In this document: positions 14,399-19,753 of the stretch, in pieces
How the letters are laid out: each line of letters begins with the position of its first letter
How positions within the stretch are numbered: the stretch's first letter is position 1
Source: a virus
Length of the DNA: 29,236 nt
Virus record (IMG/VR): IMGVR_UViG_3300043438_000350
Coordinates: 1 to 29,236 of that record
Direction: 5' to 3' (one strand)
The notes under the pieces: generated by a model
Databases searched by the model: none
Seen by the model: the letters and a program-made list of their open reading frames with translations, nothing else
What the model was told of the DNA's origin: nothing
Made by a program: the position numbers and the translations under genes

Positions 14399-14586
14399 TA
14401 CAATACCTCCTTGGTGATTCTGAATCTCAGCTCATCTAGCCACTGAGCCTTTTGCCTGTGTCCCTGAGCTACATCTCCATCAGGGTTTGCTGAGTTGTGG
14501 TAATACATATAGTGCCTGTCCCTCAGTAGCTGAATCGCTTTGTCTAGGGTTCGTGCCTCTTGTGGTGCTATCTCTACTTGTGCCAT
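14398..14586 (-). CDS. Small hypothetical protein (62 aa)
   Basis: Helical protein: TLDKAIQLLRDRHYMYYH, then GHRQKAQWLDELRFRITKEVL. Joined by TAATG to the clamp-like gene before it and to the next gene. No family recognised. Confidence 0.58.
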   Translation of the reverse strand: MAQVEIAPQEARTLDKAIQLLRDRHYMYYHNSANPDGDVAQGHRQKAQWLDELRFRITKEVL

Positions 14587-15161
14587 TATGCTCTCCTTAG
14601 TGGTTGTGCTAGTGCTGTGAAGGTGTTGCTGTTGTCAGTCAGGACAACTGGGTCGTGCTTTGCTCCAACTCTGATGGTCCAGTCTACACGCCGTTTGGCT
14701 GGTGTAAGCGAGGTCTGGTTGGCTGGTGTAAGCTTCTGAATCTTGGCAATAAGGCTCAGGTTCATACTGATAAGCTCAGGGGTTGCCTTGCTCTCTAGTG
14801 CCTGTTGGATTATCATATCGTAGTCCCTGTTGGGTAGCGTTGAGCCATCCGATATCAGGCAATAGGTGTGGTTGGTGTCCGTTGCTATCGTGCCTTGTGT
14901 CAGGGTAAAGGTGGTGGTGGTCTTGGCATTATCCTTGATGAACTTGATTGCTCCTCTATCGAGATAGATGATAGCAGGTTCGGTTGATTCATACAAGTCA
15001 TAGGTTGCCCTTGCCATTACATATCGGTCTGTGGCATAGGCTTTGAGCTTGAAGTCATCTGAGAACTCTAGCTTGATGAACTGTAATGGCTGGAAGTCCT
15101 TGTCGGTTAGCTCCACCATACTTGCGATAGATAGTGCTTGGTCTTTGCTGATTACTGGCAT
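14586..15161 (-). CDS. Possible sliding-clamp-like (DnaN-related) protein
   Basis: 191 aa. KAYATDRYVMARATYDL resembles the ATDGxRLA strand of bacterial beta clamps; IIYLDRGAIKFIKD and STLPNRDYDMIIQ fit the following helix and the FPDY-like loop; and the C-terminus PVVLTDNSNTFTALAQPLRR resembles the final strand ending in MPVRL. It is about half a normal clamp (366 aa), so it would be a reduced form or only a structural relative. ATG 15161 has AGGAGG 8 nt upstream. If real, it would tether a polymerase, which is not encoded here. It is first in the coupled chain running down to 12187. Confidence 0.45.
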   Translation of the reverse strand: MPVISKDQALSIASMVELTDKDFQPLQFIKLEFSDDFKLKAYATDRYVMARATYDLYESTEPAIIYLDRGAIKFIKDNAKTTTTFTLTQGTIATDTNHTYCLISDGSTLPNRDYDMIIQQALESKATPELISMNLSLIAKIQKLTPANQTSLTPAKRRVDWTIRVGAKHDPVVLTDNSNTFTALAQPLRRA

Positions 15162-15441
15162 TGTATCCTCCTGTTGTGTGTTTGGTGTTCGGTTATCGTG
15201 CTATAATGCTGTTATACTATGTTGGCAGTATAGTATATTTTCCTAAAAAAAATATAGTATAAGGCTGTATAGTATATGGCAGTATAGCATACTTCTGATA
15301 CATATTCAACCCAAAACGCTGAAATAGTTTCACATATTCAATTCTGAGCGTCATATTTTACATACATACTAATATAATATTTATAATATATATATAGTAT
15401 ATAGTAGTTATAGTGGTGTTGGTGAGTAGAGCAGTTGGTGT
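15162..15441. promoter_or_regulatory. AT-rich intergenic control region, possible origin
   Basis: 280 bp without a convincing gene. It contains the GGCnGTATAGnATA repeats (15224-15291), an A-run at 15245-15252, and a very AT-rich stretch at about 15345-15412 made of TA steps. TGCTATAAT at 15199-15207 is a good extended -10 but points right, antisense to the surrounding genes; leftward -10-like hexamers also occur within the repeats. The layout fits a promoter/operator region for the leftward chain starting at 15161, or a replication origin; neither is proven. Confidence 0.5.
15211..15291. repeat. GGC(A/T)GTATAG(T/C)ATA iterons with inverted TATACTA
   Basis: Three 14-bp copies at 15224-15237, 15263-15276 and 15278-15291 differ at only two positions. 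An inverted half (TATACTA, 15213-15219) makes a dyad with the first copy, and another TATAGTATA lies at 15253-15261. Copies two and three start 15 bp apart. Typical of sites bound by a repressor or replication initiator. Confidence 0.65.
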
Positions 15442-15624
15442 TTACATATCCGATTCAAGAATCAGGTTGGTCCCAAATGCTTTCGAGGCAAGCTCGACAT
15501 AGGGGTTCTCCATTGTGGTCCCTAGAATCTTCACTCCAACCCAATCATCAACCGCCTGATACATCACTTGGACCAAGCCACCTGTAATCTTAGACCTGTA
15601 AATCTGTCCCTCTTTGATTCTCAT
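15442..15624 (-). CDS. Small hypothetical protein (60 aa)
   Basis: ATG 15624 with AAAAGGAGAATAGAT before it; a longer in-frame ORF to 15750 lies over the previous gene and is rejected. MRIKEGQIYRSKITGGLVQVMYQAVDDWVG (quoted in part) looks like a small SH3-like beta barrel. Second gene of a two-gene unit driven by the promoter at 15808-15836. Confidence 0.6.
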   Translation of the reverse strand: MRIKEGQIYRSKITGGLVQVMYQAVDDWVGVKILGTTMENPYVELASKAFGTNLILESDM

Positions 15625-15626
15625 AT

Positions 15627-15782
15627 CTATTCTCCTTTTGTTGTTAGATAGTAGCCTTTGCCTGATTCGTAAGCGACAGACCAGAGCGTTATGATTCCGT
15701 TCTGAAGAAGAATCCTGTTGGCTCTTTCTGCCTTGAATCTTGTTGCCCAATATTTTGTTTGACCTTTGTGTTCAAGGTTCAT
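15627..15782 (-). CDS. Small basic hypothetical protein (51 aa)
   Basis: ATG 15782 to TAG 15627-15629, with AAAGGAG 6 nt upstream. MNLEHKGQTKYWATRFKAER then LLQNGIITLWSVAYESGKGYYL: a basic helix followed by strands. A perfect consensus promoter lies 26 nt upstream, strongly supporting expression. No family recognised. Confidence 0.62.
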   Translation of the reverse strand: MNLEHKGQTKYWATRFKAERANRILLQNGIITLWSVAYESGKGYYLTTKGE

Positions 15783-15807
15783 ATATCTCCTTTGTTGTTA
15801 TATCCAC

Positions 15808-15836
15808 ATTATAGCACAAGCCATAGCTAATGTCAA
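15808..15836 (-). promoter_or_regulatory. Consensus sigma-70-type promoter
   Basis: On the minus strand TTGACA (15831-15836), 17-bp spacer, TATAAT (15808-15813) with TGC before it. Full match in both hexamers. Transcribes left into the genes at 15782 and 15624. Confidence 0.85.
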
Positions 15837-16018
15837 ATCAAGGCTCAAAATAGGATAGCGTGTCATCAGCCTTGTGAGCCTTCTACAAGCCACGAAGGTC
15901 TTGGTGAGGTAATCACATAGAGGATAGTCTGTTGTGCCCTCTACGGGGATTGTGCGTTTGTCAAATTGACACGCCGTCCGTTATCAAATCGTTATAATCT
16001 GAATTGGGCACCAAACCT
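15837..16018 (-). other. Non-coding stretch, possible small RNA
   Basis: 182 nt between two leftward promoters without a convincing start codon and ribosome-binding site. One minus frame stays open across it but begins without ATG. It contains possible hairpins (GGCTCA 15842-15847 with TGAGCC 15875-15880; CTTGT/ACAAG near 15871-15889). The promoter at 16019-16047 would transcribe it, so a regulatory RNA or a long leader is possible. Confidence 0.4.
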
Positions 16019-16072
16019 ATTCTATCACAAAAGCGTTTGATTGTCAAGTGTGTTTACCAAATCGTTATAATC
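15985..16072. repeat. 15-bp direct repeat flanking a promoter
   Basis: CAAATCGTTATAATC occurs exactly at 15985-15999 and 16058-16072, one on each side of the promoter at 16019-16047. Each copy includes TATAAT on the plus strand. The pair could be an operator or a rightward promoter element. Confidence 0.6.
16019..16047 (-). promoter_or_regulatory. Sigma-70-type promoter
   Basis: Minus strand TTGACA (16042-16047), 17-bp spacer, TAGAAT (16019-16024). It points into the non-coding stretch 15837-16018 and lies between the two copies of the 15-bp repeat. Confidence 0.75.
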
Positions 16073-16095
16073 GAAAATTTGTTCGAATGATGCAG

Positions 16096-16130
16096 CCAAA
16101 AGAAAACCCTCCAGCTATAAGCCAGAGGGT
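16096..16130 (-). terminator. Rho-independent terminator
   Basis: Minus strand: ACCCTCTGGCT (16120-16130) pairs over 11 positions (two G-T) with AGCTGGAGGGT (16106-16116), a 3-nt loop, followed by TTTCTTTT. It closes the single-gene unit of the 33-aa gene at 16153. Confidence 0.82.
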
Positions 16131-16152
16131 CTTCCCAACTAGGAGAGTTGGT

Positions 16153-16254
16153 CTATATATTCTTCAGGATTTCAAGTAGTTCATCTACTTGGCTGTCCGT
16201 TAGATTGTCAATTGCGTCATTGTCAATTAGTTCGTTAGCGTTCCAAATGTCCAT
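16153..16254 (-). CDS. Tiny acidic protein (33 aa) in its own transcription unit
   Basis: ATG 16254 to TAG 16153-16155. AAAGGAG precedes the start, a perfect consensus promoter lies at 16284-16312 and a terminator follows at 16096-16130, so this is a complete miniature transcription unit. The product MDIWNANELIDNDAIDNLTD plus SQVDELLEILKNI is acidic and amphipathic, possibly a protein inhibitor or adaptor. No family recognised. Confidence 0.65.
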   Translation of the reverse strand: MDIWNANELIDNDAIDNLTDSQVDELLEILKNI

Positions 16255-16283
16255 TGTATTCTCCTTTTGTTTGGTGTGATTGT

Positions 16284-16312
16284 ATTATAGCATAGTTCTT
16301 GGTGATTGTCAA
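16284..16312 (-). promoter_or_regulatory. Consensus sigma-70-type promoter
   Basis: Minus strand TTGACA (16307-16312), 17-bp spacer, TATAAT (16284-16289) with TGC immediately before. The -35 overlaps the stop codon region of the upstream gene (16309). Drives the 33-aa gene. Confidence 0.88.
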
Positions 16313-16896
16313 GCTACTGCTTGCTTCTCCCAAAGGTGCCCAAAGTAGGTCTTAGCCATATCCTCAAAGGTCTGTCCCTTTACTGGCAGGATTGAGCCTA
16401 TGGTGTCTTGGACCTCCCATTGTTCTATCTTGATAGCAGGATTAGATTCAGCGGTGTAGGTTTCTAATCTCTCGTGTGCTATCGTGAATACATCTCCCCT
16501 GAACCAGTCCCTCAAGCCTTCCTCACAGGCTTCTAGGTCTACCCTGTCATCGGGATGAGCATAGATGATTACATTAGCCCAGTCGGATTGTGAGTTTCCA
16601 GTAAGGCTAACCTGTCGGTATTCTAATCCCGATAGATTCATATATAGCTCTATCGCTCTTAGCTTTCGCTCTCGCCAGTCTGTCCTGAATCCAGAGTGTA
16701 GATTCCTAATCAGCCTGTCAAGGTCTTTAGTTCTTGGTCCGTTCTCCATAGCTCGAAGGTCCCTAGATATATCTATGGTGTAGACTCCAACTTCCTCACC
16801 GAGAATCCAGTCAAGGTCGTATTGGTCATCATCATAGTAAAGCGTGATTCTGTCTGTTGGTGTGAACTCAAAAGGCTCTACGCCAGTTTCTATCAT
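16309..16896 (-). CDS. Hypothetical protein (195 aa)
   Basis: AAGGAG precedes ATG 16896 and a promoter lies at 16925-16953. Acidic and aromatic protein: ITLYYDDDQYDLDWIL, LIRNLHSGFRTDWRERKLRAI (in part), a strand segment DWANVIIYAHPDDR and a helix EDMAKTYFGHLWEKQ. No family recognised; the length and single promoter suggest an early protein interacting with host targets, but this is speculation. Confidence 0.65.
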   Translation of the reverse strand: MIETGVEPFEFTPTDRITLYYDDDQYDLDWILGEEVGVYTIDISRDLRAMENGPRTKDLDRLIRNLHSGFRTDWRERKLRAIELYMNLSGLEYRQVSLTGNSQSDWANVIIYAHPDDRVDLEACEEGLRDWFRGDVFTIAHERLETYTAESNPAIKIEQWEVQDTIGSILPVKGQTFEDMAKTYFGHLWEKQAVA

Positions 16897-16924
16897 AACT
16901 TCTCCTTAGTTAGTGTGCTGCTTT

Positions 16925-16953
16925 ATTCTATCACAGTTCCGATGGATTGTCAA
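16925..16953 (-). promoter_or_regulatory. Sigma-70-type promoter
   Basis: Minus strand TTGACA (16948-16953), 17-bp spacer, TAGAAT (16925-16930). The promoter lies within the last codons of the preceding 53-aa gene and drives the 195-aa gene; leader about 22-28 nt with AAGGAG. Confidence 0.8.
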
Positions 16954-17092
16954 GCTTGGCAACCCACCATTCTAGCGTGAATCCTATTGTGCTGTCTGCC
17001 CACTCCTGGGCTTGGTCGAATGATTCGAATGTGCCGTAGTGTGTGAATCCGTCAAACGGACTTCCTGCCAATACTATCCATTGTTCTATCAT
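16931..17092 (-). CDS. Small hypothetical protein (53 aa)
   Basis: ATG 17092 (ATGA overlap with the preceding gene, GGGAG upstream) to TGA 16931-16933. MIEQWIVLAGSPFDGFTHYG, then TFESFDQAQEWADS and EWWVAKLDNP: the pattern of strand, FDTFEEAxEWA helix and strand recurs in small phage and plasmid proteins of unknown role. Its final codons contain the promoter of the next gene. Confidence 0.6.
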   Translation of the reverse strand: MIEQWIVLAGSPFDGFTHYGTFESFDQAQEWADSTIGFTLEWWVAKLDNPSEL

Positions 17093-17190
17093 CTGCTACT
17101 CCCTAATAGTTGTTTACGCCGCCTTGCTTGCTTGATTGTAATGGTCCTCACCTTAGCTAAAGGTGTTCTCTTACTGTCTGGTCTAGGCAT
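17089..17190 (-). CDS. Tiny basic protein (33 aa)
   Basis: ATG 17190 with AAGGAG upstream to TGA 17089-17091, overlapping both neighbours. Strongly basic (MPRPDSKRTPLAKVRTITIK, QARRRKQLLGSSR), so nucleic-acid binding is conceivable. No family recognised. Confidence 0.55.
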   Translation of the reverse strand: MPRPDSKRTPLAKVRTITIKQARRRKQLLGSSR

Positions 17191-17491
17191 CTTCTTCTCC
17201 TTGTTTGTCGCAGTCCTTACAGAGTGTGTCCCTATGGTCATCAGTGATAATCTCGCACTCATTACAAGTGATTAGGTCATCATCATTGTAGCCTTCAATA
17301 GCTGTGCCATCTTCCCATAGGTGATTGGCGAACTCATCAAAGACAACCCCATAGGCTATCGGGTCCACCTCCTCTAGGATTCTACTAGGCAAGTAGCTCA
17401 TCCCTAGAATCTTTATCTCAGGTGTTGCTTCGTTGATGTAGTCCCTGTATTGGTCCTCCGCTTGTGCGTAGGTTATGACTTGGTATTCCAT
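17183..17491 (-). CDS. Hypothetical protein with C-terminal zinc ribbon
   Basis: 102 aa. Residues about 76-95 carry CNEC ... CKDC, a zinc ribbon; the rest is acidic. ATG 17491 has AAGGAG upstream and a promoter at 17523-17551. Heads a three-gene unit with the 33-aa and 53-aa proteins. No family recognised. Confidence 0.62.
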   Translation of the reverse strand: MEYQVITYAQAEDQYRDYINEATPEIKILGMSYLPSRILEEVDPIAYGVVFDEFANHLWEDGTAIEGYNDDDLITCNECEIITDDHRDTLCKDCDKQGEEDA

Positions 17492-17517
17492 TGTTCTCTC
17501 CTTGTATTGTAATGGTG

Positions 17518-17551
17518 TGAGCAGTTTAGCACAACTTGCTCAGGTTGTCAA
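17518..17551 (-). promoter_or_regulatory. Promoter with dyad operator (TGAGCA/TGCTCA)
   Basis: Minus strand TTGACA (17546-17551), 17-bp spacer, TAAACT (17523-17528). A 6-bp inverted repeat TGAGCA (17518-17523) / TGCTCA (17537-17542) straddles the -10. Compared with the copies at 17768, 18170 and 18702 both arms changed together (G to A and C to T), so the dyad is conserved rather than accidental. Confidence 0.75.
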
Positions 17552-17555
17552 GTGT

Positions 17556-17744
17556 TTAGCCCAGTCTTTCAACTACTCGAACTGTGCCGATGTCCCAAGA
17601 GATAAAGTCCCTGTCATCGTGAAAGCCATTTCCTGAGTCTAGCTCTGCTCTTACGATTTTCTTGGCTTCTTCTATTGTGCTGGCTGTGTCAATTTCGATT
17701 TCGAAAGTGTCCACCATTTGGAACTGAACTTTGTATGTTGGCAT
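17556..17744 (-). CDS. Small hypothetical protein (62 aa)
   Basis: ATG 17744, chosen over an in-frame start at 17801 that lies within the promoter; AAGGAG is 7 nt upstream. MPTYKVQFQMVDTFEIEIDT, then a helix TIEEAKKIVRAELDSG and a strand: like DpnD/PcfM-type small proteins. Single-gene unit with its own promoter. Confidence 0.6.
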   Translation of the reverse strand: MPTYKVQFQMVDTFEIEIDTASTIEEAKKIVRAELDSGNGFHDDRDFISWDIGTVRVVERLG

Positions 17745-17767
17745 TTCTATCTCCTTAGTTGTTGTAA

Positions 17768-17801
17768 TGGGCAGTTTATCACAAGATGCCCAGCTTGTCA
17801 A
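17768..17801 (-). promoter_or_regulatory. Promoter with dyad operator (TGGGCA/TGCCCA)
   Basis: Minus strand TTGACA (17796-17801), 17-bp spacer, TAAACT (17773-17778). Dyad TGGGCA (17768-17773) / TGCCCA (17787-17792) straddles the -10, with the same 13-nt spacing as at 17518. Drives the 62-aa gene. Confidence 0.78.
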
Positions 17802-17805
17802 GCGT

Positions 17806-18123
17806 CTAGCCCATTACCGCCATGATGTCAGCGTATTTCTTGATGTTCGGGATGTAGGCTGGATTGATGCCCAGCGTGTTGCCTTCTTCATCTATGCCTC
17901 CAGTGATAAAGGCTGGTCCATTCAGTGGCATGTTTGCTATACCAGATGCCAGGGGATTGTAGTCATCTCTATACATTCCCTCCTCATTCACCCAGAGTGT
18001 CATGTCATCTGTCAGGTCTACTGGCTGGATAAGCCCCTCCACTATCTCCTGCATTGACTGTAGTGAACCATCTATCTCTTTTGACTCTACTGTGCCATCT
18101 GTGTTTATAATTGCTACTAGCAT
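17806..18123 (-). CDS. DUF3846-family protein
   Basis: 105 aa. The order INTDGTVESKEIDGSLQSMQ, EIVEGLIQPVDLTDDM, TLWVNEEGMYRDD, NPLASGI, GPAFITGGIDEEGNTLG matches DUF3846, a small family common in actinobacterial phages and plasmids, function unknown. AAAGGAG lies 5 nt before ATG 18123; promoter at 18156-18184. Confidence 0.78.
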   Translation of the reverse strand: MLVAIINTDGTVESKEIDGSLQSMQEIVEGLIQPVDLTDDMTLWVNEEGMYRDDYNPLASGIANMPLNGPAFITGGIDEEGNTLGINPAYIPNIKKYADIMAVMG

Positions 18124-18155
18124 TACTCTCCTTTGTTATGTTGCTTTATAGTTGT

Positions 18156-18192
18156 ATTGTAGCATAGATTGGGCAGTTTTACAAGGTGCCCA
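18156..18192 (-). promoter_or_regulatory. Promoter with dyad operator
   Basis: Minus strand TTGTAA (18179-18184), 17-bp spacer, TACAAT (18156-18161). Dyad TGGGCA (18170-18175) / TGCCCA (18187-18192) with 11-nt spacing surrounds the -35 rather than the -10. Confidence 0.65.
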
Positions 18193-18203
18193 GCTTGAGT
18201 GTT

Positions 18204-18323
18204 TTACAAGACTTCGAATGGGTCTCCATCCCAGTCATCAAAAGCATCCTGTAGGTCTGATAGGTCTGCTTCTCCAGCGTTGTACATCTCTACAATCTCG
18301 ATTACTTCATCCTTGTCTAGCAT
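18204..18323 (-). CDS. Tiny acidic protein (39 aa)
   Basis: ATG 18323 with AAGGAG 5 nt upstream to TAA 18204-18206. MLDKDEVIEIVEMYNAGEAD continues LSDLQDAFDDWDGDPFEVL: very acidic, could be a DNA mimic or adaptor. Own promoter at 18358-18386. Confidence 0.6.
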   Translation of the reverse strand: MLDKDEVIEIVEMYNAGEADLSDLQDAFDDWDGDPFEVL

Positions 18324-18357
18324 TGTTCTCCTTAGTTAGTTGGTGCGTTGTGTGGTC

Positions 18358-18386
18358 ATTGTAGCATAGTTCTAGCCCAATAGCAA
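18358..18386 (-). promoter_or_regulatory. Sigma-70-type promoter
   Basis: Minus strand TTGCTA (18381-18386), 17-bp spacer, TACAAT (18358-18363) with TGC before it. The -35 lies in the last codons of the 28-aa membrane peptide gene. Drives the 39-aa gene. Confidence 0.65.
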
Positions 18387-18458
18387 GCTTATAAGCAAGT
18401 CAGCGAGCGCCATTGGTAGTAAGCCTGTGATGCTTAGAACAAAGAGGGTTGTTCTCAT
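18372..18458 (-). CDS. Tiny membrane peptide (28 aa)
   Basis: ATG 18458 shares TAATG with the preceding stop; ends TAG 18372-18374. MRTTLFVLSITGLLPMALAD then LLISLLLG is almost wholly hydrophobic, either one long membrane helix or a signal-like peptide. Supported by coupling only. Confidence 0.45.
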   Translation of the reverse strand: MRTTLFVLSITGLLPMALADLLISLLLG

Positions 18459-18682
18459 TAGTTCAACCCCCACGCTCTCTTGATTAGGTTCTGTGCCCTG
18501 CTTGTGGTGTTGCTGTATCGCTCAGGGCTTACCCAGCGTTCCCCACCTTCTTCTAGTGTTGCGATTAGTGTGTGATAGCTGATGACCTTGTAAGTGTTGC
18601 CGTCCCAGTATCCTCTTAGACTGTTGCCAATGAATGGCTCTCGGTTCTTTAGTCTGTCGCTGATTGTGTAGTAATCATCCAT
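18458..18682 (-). CDS. Small hypothetical protein (74 aa)
   Basis: AAGGAG 8 nt before ATG 18682. MDDYYTISDRLKNREPFIGN followed by SLRGYWDGNTYKVISYHTLIA (in part) and a basic end (RAQNLIKRAWGLN). This type of small protein recurs in actinobacterial phages from memory; function unknown. Dyad-bearing promoter region at 18702-18735. Confidence 0.62.
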   Translation of the reverse strand: MDDYYTISDRLKNREPFIGNSLRGYWDGNTYKVISYHTLIATLEEGGERWVSPERYSNTTSRAQNLIKRAWGLN

Positions 18683-18701
18683 CTTGCTTCTCCTTAGTTA
18701 G

Positions 18702-18735
18702 TGGGCAGTTTAGAGAGGTGCCCAGCTCGGTTGGT
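18702..18735 (-). promoter_or_regulatory. Dyad operator with weak promoter
   Basis: Minus strand TAAACT (18707-18712) with dyad TGGGCA (18702-18707) / TGCCCA (18719-18724) across it, as at 17768, but no good -35 at 16-18 bp (best reads ACCAAC). Probably weaker or activator-dependent. Confidence 0.5.
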
Positions 18736-18911
18736 TAGTTGTTTGTTCTGTGTGCTTCGTTTGCTTCTTCGTGTGCTTCTTCTCTTGCTAGACTAGCATC
18801 TGCCATCATCTCATTACACTTGTCGCAGTTGCCGCCTTGTCCGTCCCAATCGCTAGTGTTGTAATCGCTTAGGATACTAGGGCATAGTTCGCACTCGGTG
18901 CCCGTCATCAT
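18735..18911 (-). CDS. Small zinc-ribbon-like protein (58 aa)
   Basis: ATG 18911 (followed by a second ATG) to TAA 18735-18737. Two knuckles, CELC and CDKC, 22 residues apart, then a charged helix with repeated EAxEEA (LAREEAHEEANEAHRTNN). Overlaps the preceding stop (ATGATGA). Likely zinc-binding; no family recognised. Confidence 0.62.
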   Translation of the reverse strand: MMTGTECELCPSILSDYNTSDWDGQGGNCDKCNEMMADASLAREEAHEEANEAHRTNN

Positions 18912-19051
18912 TTGTCATCACCATAAGGCTCAAACTCGATAACTTGAACATCATCACCAAACACCGCTCTAACAGTGTCTAACACGCTGAAACGCTCGTC
19001 ATCTCTAGATGACTCTAGCTGTAAATCTAGAATCTCTAACAGTTCGTTCAT
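18908..19051 (-). CDS. Small acidic protein (47 aa), first gene of the leftward block
   Basis: ATG 19051 with AGGAGAG about 9 nt upstream to TGA 18908-18910. MNELLEILDLQLESSRDDER continues FSVLDTVRAVFGDDVQVIEF. Helical and acidic. First gene after the divergent control region and ATGA-coupled to the next. Confidence 0.6.
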   Translation of the reverse strand: MNELLEILDLQLESSRDDERFSVLDTVRAVFGDDVQVIEFEPYGDDK

Positions 19052-19264
19052 CTTGCTACTCTCCTAGTCTGTCGGGAACTTCCCAACAGAATCAACTCTA
19101 CACCCGACACGACCAACCGCAACCCCAAAACGCAACCTAGTTGTACCAAACAAATCATTTTATTGGCTCATTTACAGCGGATTACGGCGGGGCACCATCG
19201 CATCCACTTCAGGTCATTTTCCAATCTTTTCGGCTACAATCCATGAGTATGCTAAGATAGCTAT
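19052..19264. promoter_or_regulatory. Divergent control region between early and late blocks
   Basis: 213 bp without genes. Holds a perfect palindrome GGGAACTTCCC (19074-19084) close to the first leftward gene; a weak leftward promoter (TTGCGG/TAGAGT, 16-bp spacer, near 19100-19127); and rightward -10 candidates TACAAT (19235-19240) and TGCTAAGAT (19250-19258). The palindrome is a good candidate operator for an early repressor. Confidence 0.55.
19250..19264 (+). promoter_or_regulatory. Extended -10 promoter, leaderless start
   Basis: TGCTAAGAT ends at 19258, six nt before ATG 19265, so transcription would start at or next to the A of the start codon. No Shine-Dalgarno sequence is present. 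Leaderless mRNAs are common in Actinobacteria. A candidate -35 (TTCGGC) lies 18 bp upstream but is weak. Confidence 0.5.
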
Positions 19265-19498
19265 ATGTCAGATATCACAGTAAACATCCAAGGCTACGGG
19301 CAGTTCAGCTTGAGCCTAGATTTGCACGACCCAGGGGAAACCGAGGTTTGGAGTGCAACTTTTACTGATAGAATATCCGAAGACGAATGGGTTGTATACT
19401 TTGAAATGGAAGACCACGACTACGAAGTCTGGGACTTGATTGACATAGCGATTGAAACCTATCGAGACGAATACGCACAAGACGAAAATCAAATCTAA
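19265..19498 (+). CDS. Hypothetical protein, first late gene
   Basis: 77 aa, acidic (MSDITVNIQGYGQFSLSLDL, then EDEWVVYFEMEDHDYEVWDL). Probably translated from a leaderless message. No family recognised. First gene of the rightward operon. Confidence 0.6.
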   Translation: MSDITVNIQGYGQFSLSLDLHDPGETEVWSATFTDRISEDEWVVYFEMEDHDYEVWDLIDIAIETYRDEYAQDENQI

Positions 19499-19534
19499 AA
19501 AAATTTCCCGCAATATTTTAAAATAAGGAGCAAG

Positions 19535-19753
19535 ATGTCCAGAGGGCTAACAGACCTACCACCTGAGCCAGAAAAAAACCAAGCCCAGTCAGAAGAGCTC
19601 GACCAGGTTATCCGTGAGATTATCATCGGACAGAATAAGCTCCATGACCGCCTTGTGCAGTTAGAGCGTGACATGGACCAGATGGCCTACCACTTTGCAT
19701 CAAAAGAAGATGGCTCAAGACCACCAAAGAAGAAATGGAGCATGGGTCTTTAA
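19535..19753 (+). CDS. Hypothetical coiled-coil protein
   Basis: 72 aa, TAAGGAG 5 nt before ATG 19535. Pro-rich start (DLPPEPEKNQ), then a heptad-like helix (ELDQVIREIIIGQNKLHDRL) and a basic C-terminus (RPPKKKWSMGL). Immediately upstream of the putative small terminase. Possibly a packaging accessory; no family recognised. Confidence 0.62.
   Translation: MSRGLTDLPPEPEKNQAQSEELDQVIREIIIGQNKLHDRLVQLERDMDQMAYHFASKEDGSRPPKKKWSMGL

Noticed and set aside
15199-15207. Rightward promoter TGCTATAAT before 15.2 kb
   Set aside because: The -10 is excellent but has no good -35 and would transcribe only antisense to leftward genes; I treat it as part of the repeat region.
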